NCBI GenBank assembly: GCA_046728075.1
Contig: JBKPDV010000128.1
Span: 1 to 45,784 of the forward strand
Length of the DNA stretch: 45,784 nt
Reading direction: 5' to 3'
From: JBKPDV01 sp046728075
Lineage (GTDB): Bacteria > Acidobacteriota > Thermoanaerobaculia > UBA5066 > Gp7-AA6
Within the stretch, counting starts at the first letter, position 1. Every line of letters begins with the position of its first letter. The notes under the pieces are model-generated. The model did no database searches. It was not told where the DNA came from and saw only the letters and a list, made by a program, of their open reading frames with translations. Made by a program: the position numbers and the translations under genes. Below are positions 21,822 through 29,581 of the stretch, piece after piece.

Positions 21822-23621
21822 ATGCTTGAGGCGGGGAGACGGGGGGACGGGGGGACGGGGCGAAGACCTAAGCTTTTTCCCCAGTCTCCCCGTCACCCAG
21901 TCCCCCCGTCCGTTCTTCTTGCTCTGCTCGTATCAGTCGCGGCTCTGGCCTCCGAGCCGGTGAAGGTGGTGGAAGTCTCACCGGAGCTCCGCGTTTCGAT
22001 TGCGGAGGGCGAGGAAGTCTTCTTGTCGGCGAGGCCGCTCCCCAACGAGAGCGTCGAGGCCTTCCTCCAGCGGCTGACGCAGGATCCCAAGGCGAAAAAA
22101 GACATCCTCGCGCAAAACCAGGAGCTCCAGCTGCGCCGCCACGAGGTCTTTGTGCGCGTCCCCTACCGCCTGCTCTCGGACAACTATCGGAAGATCGCGA
22201 TCGAAGCTCTTTTCCCGGAAGACCGGGCGGATCCGGGCGGATGGACTCATGTCGTCACGGCTCCCGCCGGCCACCCCGAGAGCCTCTGGCGCATCGCGGA
22301 ATGGTTCACGGGAGAGGGGACGAACTACAAGGAAATTCGGTCGCAGGGGGGCATCGCGTCGCTCGCGACGGAAGTCGGACAGATGGTGCGTATTCCGGTC
22401 CGCCTCCTGCTGCCCGCTTTCCGGCTGGAGGCAACGTCGGAGAAGGAACCCCCGTCTCTGGAATTCGGCAAGGACGAGAAGGGCCGTTTCGCGACCTATC
22501 GTTTGAAGCGCGGGGAGGCGCTCTATTCGTCCGTTGTGGTTCGATTCACAGGCCGCCTTCATGCCGAAGACGTCAACGCCAAGGCGGCGGAGATCGCGGC
22601 TCGCAACGACATTTCCGACGTCCGGCACATCCCCGCCGGTTACGCCGTGAAGATCCCGATCGAGGATCTCTCGCCGGAGTTTCGTCCTCCGGACGATCCT
22701 CTCCGAATCGAGGAGGAGAAGAGCCGTCTCGAGGCGGCGCAATTCGTCAATCGGGTTCGCGCCGTCGATCTGTCCGGCGTGACGTTCGTCCTGGACGCGG
22801 GGCACGGGGGGCGCGACACCGGGGCCATCGTGGAAGGCTTCGAGGAGGCGCAAGCCGTCTACGACCTGGCCTGCCGTATGGAAGCGTTGTTGCTTCGGCA
22901 CACCAGGGCGCGAGTCATCCGGACGGTGCGCGGGCGCGGCTCCTGCGGGCGCGCCGAGAGCGCCCCGGACTGGCGAGGGGCCCGCGTGATGACCACTCCT
23001 CCCTATGATCTCGACGATTCGACCACGGGGGTCAATCTCCGATGGTATCTGGCCAACTCCATTTTGCGGAAAGCCGTCCGGGACGGCGGGGGGACGGGCA
23101 GGACGGTCTTTCTGTCGTTGCACGCGGATTCTCTTCACCCTGCAGTCCGCGGCGCGATGATCTACATTCCGGGAGAGAAGTTTCTGCAGGGAAGTTTCGG
23201 CAAGAGCGGCGCGGTCTACGCTTCGCGCCGGGAATTCCGGGAAGAGCCGCGCATTTCCTTCTCTCGCAAGGAACGGATCGAGGCCGAGGGGGTCTCGCGC
23301 GATCTCGCCGAAAAAATCGTGTCCGCGTTCCGGTCCGCGGATCTCCCCTTGCATGCTTTCCAACCGATCCGTCGCAACGTCATCCGGGGCGGCCGCGAAT
23401 GGGTTCCTGCGATCCTGCGCTACAACCGAATTCCAGCCCGGGCCCTCATCGAGGTGGGCAATTTGAACAACTCGGAAGATCGCAAGCTTCTGGCCACCCG
23501 GACGTTTCGCGACCGGGTTGCGCGAGCTCTCGTCTCCGCGTTCGTGGACTTCTATGGGGGTAAAGGGACCGTGACGGTGACGGCGGAGGGTCGGGGACAG
23601 TCGGTAATGAGTAGTCGGTAG
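21822..23621 (+). CDS. N-acetylmuramoyl-L-alanine amidase (Amidase_3)
   Basis: Zinc amidase (599 aa) that cuts the MurNAc-L-Ala bond in peptidoglycan. The catalytic domain is C-terminal (about 325-580): FVLDAGHGGRDTGA (Zn His), a Glu in VEGFEEAQAVYDLA, SLHADSLHP (Zn His) and IEVGNLNN (catalytic Glu). The first ~300 residues hold a region with two LysM-like or helical segments of uncertain type. The ATG at 21822 has GAGG 5 nt upstream. Odd: codons 4-31 are read through the octad element E9, giving an Arg/Pro-rich n-region before the signal core VLLALLVSVAALA. The last codons and stop fall in element E10. Confidence 0.9.
   Translation: MLEAGRRGDGGTGRRPKLFPQSPRHPVPPSVLLALLVSVAALASEPVKVVEVSPELRVSIAEGEEVFLSARPLPNESVEAFLQRLTQDPKAKKDILAQNQELQLRRHEVFVRVPYRLLSDNYRKIAIEALFPEDRADPGGWTHVVTAPAGHPESLWRIAEWFTGEGTNYKEIRSQGGIASLATEVGQMVRIPVRLLLPAFRLEATSEKEPPSLEFGKDEKGRFATYRLKRGEALYSSVVVRFTGRLHAEDVNAKAAEIAARNDISDVRHIPAGYAVKIPIEDLSPEFRPPDDPLRIEEEKSRLEAAQFVNRVRAVDLSGVTFVLDAGHGGRDTGAIVEGFEEAQAVYDLACRMEALLLRHTRARVIRTVRGRGSCGRAESAPDWRGARVMTTPPYDLDDSTTGVNLRWYLANSILRKAVRDGGGTGRTVFLSLHADSLHPAVRGAMIYIPGEKFLQGSFGKSGAVYASRREFREEPRISFSRKERIEAEGVSRDLAEKIVSAFRSADLPLHAFQPIRRNVIRGGREWVPAILRYNRIPARALIEVGNLNNSEDRKLLATRTFRDRVARALVSAFVDFYGGKGTVTVTAEGRGQSVMSSR
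21833..21915. repeat. Period-8 mirrored word element E9 (inside amidase 5' end)
   Basis: Left arm (21833-21864): GGGGAGAC, GGGGGGAC, GGGGGGAC, GGGGCGAA. Right arm (21884-21915): GTCTCCCC, GTCACCCA, GTCCCCCC, GTCCGTTC. The middle includes AAGCTTTTT. The element lies within the reading frame of the amidase gene, between its ATG and the hydrophobic core of the signal peptide. Confidence 0.8.
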
Positions 23622-23690
23622 TGGCAAGGCTTTCGTGACTATCGACTATCGACTACCGACTACCGACTACCGACTACCGACTATCGACTC
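23599..23690. repeat. Period-7 mirrored word element E10 (amidase-TPR convergent gap)
   Basis: Left arm (23599-23626): AGTCGGT, AATGAGT, AGTCGGT, AGTGGCA. Right arm (23638-23686): ACTATCG twice, ACTACCG four times, ACTATCG once, then ACTC. The right arm is the longest array in the window, with seven copies. Stop codons of both convergent genes (23619-23621 and 23681-23683) fall within the element. Confidence 0.85.
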
Positions 23691-25099
23691 ATTCCCTTTG
23701 CACGCGAGGGTGACGGTGTCGACACCGGCTTCTCGTTGAGAAAAGCGACCCAGGCCGGATCGCTGGCAATCGGCAGATAGGCCGCATCGGTTCGAAGAGC
23801 CGCTCGATTCAGGCGGCCGTCGGCCTCGAGGCGGCGCAGCGCGGCGACCGCTCCGGCGGCGTCGCCCGCGCGCGCGCGAACCTGGGCTTCCAACTCCGCA
23901 CCGCGCCACGCCCCGTCGCCGACCAGGTCTTTTGCCTGCTGGACTGCGGCGACTCCTGCGGCGCTTTTTCCGAGATTCGTTTTCAAGACCGCCAGAAAAG
24001 TGAGCGCGTCCGGATCGGCTCCGGCCAGGGCGATGTAGCGCTCGAGCTCCTCTTGGGCGAGCTCGAACTTTTGCTCCGCCGCGTCGAGCGTTGCCAGTTC
24101 TTTGGCTGCTCCGGGCGCGGGAGGGTGGGCGTTCAGGGCCCGAGCGAAATCGGCGCGGGCCTTGACGAGGTCTCCACGCTCGCGAGCTCGGAGACCAAGC
24201 TGATAGTGGATCGGGCCGGCGGCCCCGCCCGCGGCGATGGCGCGCGCCCAGAGATCACGGGCCTGAGCCCAATGCTCCTCGCGTTCGGCCTGCAGGGCGC
24301 GCTGCTCGGCGTCGCGCCAGGGCTCCCGACTGGCAGTCGGCGCGACGGCGTAGGCCTCGGAAAGAGTTCGCCGGACGGCCAGAGTTCCGTCGATGGCGAA
24401 AAGCGCCGCCGGAGCCGCGGCTGTCAGCCAGAGCAACTTCCGCTTCCCGGGCTCGATTCGCGGAGTGATGATCGCGAGAAGAAGTGCGATCGTGCCGAGC
24501 GCGGCCAAGCGCGGATACGCGACGCGTTCCGCCTCTCGACGCCGTTCCCGCCGGCGCACCGGCTCCGGACCCAGCGCTCTCAGGGAGGCATCCGCCAGCG
24601 AGATTCCGGGATCCGAGAGGATCACGTCGGCAACGCGCCAGCTGCCGCCGGTCCCCTGAACTTCCCAGCGTGTCTTCAGGCGGCGTGGACCGAATTGGAG
24701 GCCGATTAAGACATCGGCTCCGTTTCGAGCGGGAGAAATGGCGGCCGAGGTCCACGTCAGATCGGCTGGCTCACCCCGGGGCGAGGCCAGCGTCTGGAGG
24801 AAATGATCACGAACCAGAGCGCGAAGCTGGTCGCGCTGACGGTCGGTCAGTCCCTGCCAGGTCGTCTGTCCCAGGCGGCGCGCGAGCATGCCGTCGATAT
24901 CGAGAGCTTCCGCGAACATGCGGCCCGTGCCGGAAATGGCCGCCTTGGCGGCGCGGCGCGCGAATTCCGAAGCCTCTTCGAGCTCGGGAGCGCCGATTTG
25001 GGCTTCGAGGGACAGGGCGGCTGAGAGAAGGAGCAGGGCGATGAGAATCGGACGAGGGGACTGGGTGACGGGGGGACGGGGGGAGGAAGCGTCAGTCAA
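23681..25099 (-). CDS. Membrane-anchored TPR protein of unknown function
   Basis: I do not recognise a named family for the whole protein (472 aa). An N-terminal signal core (ILIALLLLSAALS) is followed by a ~150-residue region, DIDGMLARRLGQTTWQGLTD to WRVADVILSDPGISLADASL, that loosely resembles MlaC/Ttg2-type phospholipid-shuttle proteins. A hydrophobic pair follows at about 198-240, and TPR-like helices fill 265-440 (HYQLGLRARERGDLVKARAD). The start is TTG at 25099; the first codons (PRPPVTQSPRP) are read from octad element E11. An MlaC-like role is a weak inference. Confidence 0.7.
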   Translation of the reverse strand: MTDASSPRPPVTQSPRPILIALLLLSAALSLEAQIGAPELEEASEFARRAAKAAISGTGRMFAEALDIDGMLARRLGQTTWQGLTDRQRDQLRALVRDHFLQTLASPRGEPADLTWTSAAISPARNGADVLIGLQFGPRRLKTRWEVQGTGGSWRVADVILSDPGISLADASLRALGPEPVRRRERRREAERVAYPRLAALGTIALLLAIITPRIEPGKRKLLWLTAAAPAALFAIDGTLAVRRTLSEAYAVAPTASREPWRDAEQRALQAEREEHWAQARDLWARAIAAGGAAGPIHYQLGLRARERGDLVKARADFARALNAHPPAPGAAKELATLDAAEQKFELAQEELERYIALAGADPDALTFLAVLKTNLGKSAAGVAAVQQAKDLVGDGAWRGAELEAQVRARAGDAAGAVAALRRLEADGRLNRAALRTDAAYLPIASDPAWVAFLNEKPVSTPSPSRAKGMSR

Positions 25100-25127
25100 G
25101 TTTGTCTCGCCGACTCCCAGTCTACCC
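25054..25127. repeat. Period-8 mirrored word element E11 (5' end of TPR gene)
   Basis: Left arm (25054-25085): GAGGGGAC, TGGGTGAC, GGGGGGAC, GGGGGGAG. Right arm (25104-25127): GTCTCGCC, GACTCCCA, GTCTACCC. The left arm lies inside the start of the minus-strand TPR gene and is translated. Words match those of E9. Confidence 0.75.
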
Positions 25128-25135
25128 GCAGCGGG

Positions 25136-26209
25136 TCACGCCGAAATCGGTTCGAGCCGGGTTACTCGAGGGGAGAGCGATTCGGCACCTTTATCGGTCA
25201 CGAGCACGTCGTCTTCGATTCGCACGCCGAACTTCCCGAGGATGTAGACGCCCGGCTCCGAAGTGAAGACCATTCCCGGCTCGAGCACGGTCTGGTCATG
25301 CCCGACCATGTACGGCGGTTCGTGCACGTCGATCCCGAGCCCGTGGCCGAGGCGGTGCGTGAAGTAATCTCCGTAACCGGAACGATCGATCACGCGCCGC
25401 GCTGCCGCGTCCACCTCGGAGCAGGCGATCCCGGGCGCGGCCTTGTCGATCGCCGCCGACTGCGCCTCCAACACGACAGACCAGATCTTCCGGTACTCGT
25501 CAGTCGGAGCGCCGAAAAAAGTCGAGCGGGTGATGTCGTAGTAGTACCCCTCGGGGCGGTCCCAGGCGTCGATTAGCACGGCTTCTCCCCTGGCCAGGGC
25601 GCGCCCGGTCGACGCGCCATGGGGCAGGGCGGAAGAGGGGCCGAACTGGACCACGTTCTCGCCTCCGAAGAGATGGGAGATTTCCGCTTCCACGGCGCCG
25701 GGTTTCAGAGCCGCGAACGCCTTTCCGAAGCGCGACACGGCAATCTCGATCGCGCGGCGAATCGCGGCGATCTCCTCGGGCGTCTTGACCATGCGCATCG
25801 GGCCGAGCAGGGGGGCCGCCGAGACGGGCTTCCAACCGGGCCGCGCGAAGATCAGGCGCTCGACGTCGTCGTAGGCCGTCGAGGGTTCGACGGAAAGCGT
25901 GCCGGCCGTGCGAGGGAAGAGCGACGCGGCCTTCCGGAACGGATCCTCGGTCTCTTCCCAGGTATGAATCTCGTCGACTGCCGACATCGCCCGCAGCCGG
26001 GCTGCTTCGAAGGCGGGGCAGATCACGAACGGGTCCCGATCCTTGAAGAGAAAGACCGCCGTCAGCCGCTCGCTGCGATGGAAGTCGATTCCAGTCAGGT
26101 AGAACAGGTTCGAGGAAGGGGTCGCAAAGAGACCGTCGGCCTTCATCGCATCCAGACGGTTGCGAGCCGAGTCCAGGCGCGCGCGATAAACCGGTTTGGT
26201 CAGAGCCAT
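25136..26209 (-). CDS. M24-family metallopeptidase (Xaa-Pro peptidase type)
   Basis: Pita-bread-fold peptidase (357 aa), likely an Xaa-Pro aminopeptidase or dipeptidase. The N-terminal creatinase-like domain covers 1-120 (SSNLFYLTGIDFHRSERLTA). Metal ligands are seen as Asp in AVLIDAWD, Asp in YYYDITRS, His in HRLGHGLGIDVHEPP, Glu in TSEPGVY and Glu in VRIEDDVLVT. The ATG at 26209 is preferred to an upstream in-frame start at 26272 because MALTKPVYRARLDSARNRLD starts the conserved helix. It is cytosolic (no signal). Confidence 0.92.
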   Translation of the reverse strand: MALTKPVYRARLDSARNRLDAMKADGLFATPSSNLFYLTGIDFHRSERLTAVFLFKDRDPFVICPAFEAARLRAMSAVDEIHTWEETEDPFRKAASLFPRTAGTLSVEPSTAYDDVERLIFARPGWKPVSAAPLLGPMRMVKTPEEIAAIRRAIEIAVSRFGKAFAALKPGAVEAEISHLFGGENVVQFGPSSALPHGASTGRALARGEAVLIDAWDRPEGYYYDITRSTFFGAPTDEYRKIWSVVLEAQSAAIDKAAPGIACSEVDAAARRVIDRSGYGDYFTHRLGHGLGIDVHEPPYMVGHDQTVLEPGMVFTSEPGVYILGKFGVRIEDDVLVTDKGAESLSPRVTRLEPISA

Positions 26210-26529
26210 GCGAGGGATCCTAGCAGTCTGCTCCGGCGGCACTCGAGTGCAGAGGAATGACGGTTGGCCCAATCTTCGGGACGGGCCCCGAAACGGTTTT
26301 TTGGATCTGAGTTCAAAAAAACGATCTGAGATGATGCGACAAAATGAACAGTTCCTTTTTGTCTAAGCATTTAAGTCCTCCTCAGGCCTGGCCCTTCTCT
26401 TGCACTTTACGTCGACCAAATTCGGCACCTACGGACAATGTCTGATCTGCATAGCCCGCTCCCGGACGAGAGGCGATCTCGGCGGGTGCGCTTGGCTTCA
26501 AGCGTCCGAAAGGACAGGAGGAGGAGGGA
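26210..26529. other. Intergenic region with receptor-1 leader
   Basis: This 320-nt gap separates the divergent M24 gene and receptor 1 and is less GC-rich than its surroundings. It holds a small hairpin, TTCGGG/CCCGAA (26275-26292); an inverted repeat TTTTTTG/CAAAAAA (26297-26303 and 26314-26320); a -24/-12 element (26389-26404); and a ~115-nt leader ending in a strong aggaggagg ribosome binding site. No convincing gene lies within it. Confidence 0.6.
26389..26404 (+). promoter_or_regulatory. Sigma-54-like -24/-12 promoter for receptor 1
   Basis: TGGCCCTTCTCTTGCA matches the sigma-54 consensus TGGCAC-N5-TTGCA/T at all but one position, with GG (26390-26391) and GC (26402-26403) separated by exactly 10 nt. 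Expected transcription starts near 26415, leaving a leader of about 115 nt. An inverted repeat 75 nt upstream could be an activator site (speculative). Confidence 0.55.
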
Positions 26530-29454
26530 ATGAGGGGAGCCACATTCGGGAAGAGTCTTCTGTTCGGATTCGTGGTGCTCGCAATGGCGGGTCTCGCTCT
26601 CGGCCAGGCGGAGAGCGGAAACATCTACGGGAAGGTCCTCGCGGATGACGGCAGCGCTCTGCCCGGCGTCACGGTCACGTTAACGGGAGGCGGCGCTCCG
26701 CTGACCTTCACGACCGACAACCGCGGGGAGTTTCGCTTCTTGAATCTCGCCCCGAACGACCGCTATCAGATCAAGCTCGAGCTTTCGGGCTTCGCGACGG
26801 TGGACCAGAAGAACGTCGCGGTCAACCTCGGCAAGAACACTGAGCTGCGCGTGACGATGAAGCTGTCGAAAGTGGAAGCGGCCGTCACGGTGACGGGCGA
26901 AGCGCCGCTGCTCGACACACGCAAGGTCGGCACCGGAGCCACGGTGAATCGCGTCGAGATGGACATGATTCCAAACGCGCGCGACCCCTGGGTCGTCATG
27001 CAGACGGTCCCCGGAGTCCAAGTCGACCGGATGAATGTCGGTGGGAACATGAGCGGTCAACAGTCGATCTTCATGGCCAAGGGCGCCCAGACGACTCAGG
27101 GCTCCTGGAACTTGGACGGCGTGACGGTGTCCGATATGGCGTCCGGCGCGTCTTCGCCGACCTACTGGGACTTTGACTCGTTCCAGGAGCTCCAGGCCGT
27201 GACAGGCGGAAGCGATCCCTCGATCGCGACCGCGGGCGTGACAATCAACATGGTGACGAAGCGTGGCACGAACGATATCCACGGCTCGGCACGTGTCTTC
27301 ATCACCGATCCGAAGTGGCAGGCCCATCCGACACTGACCGACGAAATGAAGGCTCAGTCCGTCCTCGGAAACGGCAACTTCGTCGGCAGCCAGATCACCG
27401 GGATTCAAGACTACGGGCTCGAAGTCGGCGGACCGGTCCTGAAAGACCGGCTCTGGCTCTGGGGCTCGTACGGTCGGCAGCAGATCGATCTCTTGACCGT
27501 CACGAACTTCCCCGATAAGACGACTCTCGAGGATATCAACGGCAAGTTGAATTTCCAGGTCTTGTCGAATAACGCGCTCACAGGCTCCTACTTGAGGGGA
27601 GACAAGCGCAAACAGGGACGGAGTGCCGCCATCACGCGGCCGCCGGAGACCACAGTCGATCAGACCGGCCCGACGGCGCTCTACAAGGTCGAAGACAACC
27701 ACATCTTTGGCTCGAACTTCGTGGTGGATGCGTTCTATTCCTACCTGGACGAAGGGTTCAAGCTCGTCGCGGAGGGCGCCGACCGCAACGGTCCGACTAC
27801 CCAGACTCCAGACGGCGTATGGCACAACACCTTCACGAACTCCGTCTTCGGCCGCCCGCAGCACCAGATCCTGGGCAGCGCGAGCTACTTCTTCAGCACG
27901 GGCTCACTCGGCCACGAGATCAAGGGAGGCGGCTCCTACCGCGATGCCGAGGTCCGGAGCAATGTCAACTGGTTCGGCGGCGGGCTCATCGGGTTCTTCG
28001 CGAACAGCCCGAACGACTGCACGAGCGGCGGCGTGCACATTGCCTGCGCCGCTATTACGCGGCCTTCCTCGAGCCGGACGGACGTCAAATACTACAGCGG
28101 CTACGTCAGTGACACCGTCACCGCGGATCGTCTCACGCTGTCCCTCGGTGTGCGCTACGACAACCAGAAGGGTCTCGTCGAAACGGCGGCCACGCCGGCG
28201 AATCCGGTGTTTCCGAACATCCTTCCCGCGGCGAATGCACCGGAAGCAGATGGCGTCCATTGGAAGGACTTCTCACCGCGGCTGGGGCTGACCTACGCGT
28301 TGGGGCCGGCCAGGAAGACCTTGGCGCGTTTCTCCTACGCGCGATACGCCAACCAGCTCGGGGCGTATCCGAACAGCTCTCTCTCGGCGATCCCGGGCAT
28401 CGCTTACGCCTACTACCCCTGGGTCGACGCAAACGGCAACGGCAAGCTCGAGTCCAGTGAGATCAACACCTCCGGAACCCCCCTTCGGACCGTCAACTTC
28501 AACCCGGCGAATCCGACCTCTCCGGTCTCCGTCAACCATCTCGATCCGAATCTGAAGTCGCAGAAGACAGACGAGCTGGTCGTTGGCGCCAGCCACGAGA
28601 TCTTGCCGAACTTCGCAGTCGATGTCGCCTACACCTATCGGCACTATAAAGATTTCTATTTTACGTATCGCAGCACCGACGGCACCATCCCGACATATCA
28701 CTTCGACCACAATGACACGGGAACCCTGCCGAACGGTCAGACGGTAACCGTCCCCGTTTACGTCATCAACGGAACGCTCCCGCCGGGAGTCTTTTTCGCG
28801 AATCGACCCAACTACACGCAGGAGTTCAACGGCGTCGAGCTCACTCTCAACAAGCGGCTGTCGAGCGGCTGGATGATGCGGGGCAGCTTCGCCTACAACA
28901 AGCCCACACAGAAGGTCGGAGCCGGCGCCTGCGTCGATCCCAACAACAAGCTTTATAGCAGCGGTGAGGACTCGGATCCCGGTATGTGCGAGGACGGCGC
29001 TATCGTGGCTCCGAACGCCGGTGGTGGCAGCGGAAGCTTTGGTCAGGTGAACCTGCAAGCCAAGTGGCAGTTCAACCTGTCGGGGGCTTATCAACTGCCC
29101 CTCGGCTTCACCGTCGCGGGCAACTACTTCGGCCGGCAGGGCTATCCTTTCGCGTACTACATCTCCGACACAGCTGTCCGCGATGGCGGCTCACGGGTCT
29201 ACGTCACCGGGATCGACACGTTCCGCTACGGTTGGGTTTCGCAGCTCGACCTCAGGGTTGAGAAGAACATCCCGATCACGTCTACGATCTCGGCAACGCT
29301 CGGAGTGGACTGCTTCAACGTCGGAAACCTCAACACCGTCACGCAGCGCAATGCCAGGCTGAACGTGGCGAACACGACCGGAACGGGTACGAACTCGATT
29401 CAGGAGACGCAAGCACCCCGGATCCTGCGCTTCTCTGGAAAGGTGAGCTTCTAG
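26530..29454 (+). CDS. TonB-dependent receptor 1 (Oar-like, carboxypeptidase-regulatory domain)
   Basis: Outer-membrane receptor (974 aa) for TonB-driven uptake or surface binding. There is a signal peptide at 1-25 (LLFGFVVLAMAGLALG), a carboxypeptidase-regulatory domain at about 28-110 (GKVLADDGSALPGVTVTLTG), and a plug at about 120-245 (ARDPWVVMQTVPGVQVDRMN, WNLDGVTVSDM, TKRGTNDIHGSARVF). The remainder is a beta barrel ending in the expected aromatic residue (FSGKVSF). Strong aggagg upstream of ATG 26530. The ligand is unknown; long family members often handle sugars or proteins. A strong terminator follows. Confidence 0.93.
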   Translation: MRGATFGKSLLFGFVVLAMAGLALGQAESGNIYGKVLADDGSALPGVTVTLTGGGAPLTFTTDNRGEFRFLNLAPNDRYQIKLELSGFATVDQKNVAVNLGKNTELRVTMKLSKVEAAVTVTGEAPLLDTRKVGTGATVNRVEMDMIPNARDPWVVMQTVPGVQVDRMNVGGNMSGQQSIFMAKGAQTTQGSWNLDGVTVSDMASGASSPTYWDFDSFQELQAVTGGSDPSIATAGVTINMVTKRGTNDIHGSARVFITDPKWQAHPTLTDEMKAQSVLGNGNFVGSQITGIQDYGLEVGGPVLKDRLWLWGSYGRQQIDLLTVTNFPDKTTLEDINGKLNFQVLSNNALTGSYLRGDKRKQGRSAAITRPPETTVDQTGPTALYKVEDNHIFGSNFVVDAFYSYLDEGFKLVAEGADRNGPTTQTPDGVWHNTFTNSVFGRPQHQILGSASYFFSTGSLGHEIKGGGSYRDAEVRSNVNWFGGGLIGFFANSPNDCTSGGVHIACAAITRPSSSRTDVKYYSGYVSDTVTADRLTLSLGVRYDNQKGLVETAATPANPVFPNILPAANAPEADGVHWKDFSPRLGLTYALGPARKTLARFSYARYANQLGAYPNSSLSAIPGIAYAYYPWVDANGNGKLESSEINTSGTPLRTVNFNPANPTSPVSVNHLDPNLKSQKTDELVVGASHEILPNFAVDVAYTYRHYKDFYFTYRSTDGTIPTYHFDHNDTGTLPNGQTVTVPVYVINGTLPPGVFFANRPNYTQEFNGVELTLNKRLSSGWMMRGSFAYNKPTQKVGAGACVDPNNKLYSSGEDSDPGMCEDGAIVAPNAGGGSGSFGQVNLQAKWQFNLSGAYQLPLGFTVAGNYFGRQGYPFAYYISDTAVRDGGSRVYVTGIDTFRYGWVSQLDLRVEKNIPITSTISATLGVDCFNVGNLNTVTQRNARLNVANTTGTGTNSIQETQAPRILRFSGKVSF

Positions 29455-29478
29455 TCGGTTTCTATTTCGTGCCTCGGC

Positions 29479-29509
29479 GCCCGGCGGGCCATCGCCCGCC
29501 GGGCTTTTT
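29479..29509 (+). terminator. Intrinsic terminator after receptor 1
   Basis: A perfect 11-bp stem, GCCCGGCGGGC (29479-29489) with GCCCGCCGGGC (29494-29504), loop CATC, then TTTTT. It resembles the terminator after receptor 2 in stem and spacing. The next gene begins about 75 nt later. Confidence 0.93.
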
Positions 29510-29581
29510 CTCTTTTGGCGTCTCGCGTGTTGCATGCTCGCCGGGCGGGGAGGATGATTGTCGCGTCGAATGGAGTTGCCT

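Noticed and set aside
23638..23690. CRISPR array
   Set aside because: The units are 7 nt with no spacers; this is a simple tandem array within a mirrored element.
26275..26302. Terminator (TTCGGG/CCCGAA with a T-run)
   Set aside because: The stem is only 6 bp and the T-run is offset; it lies upstream of both flanking genes, so nothing would be terminated.
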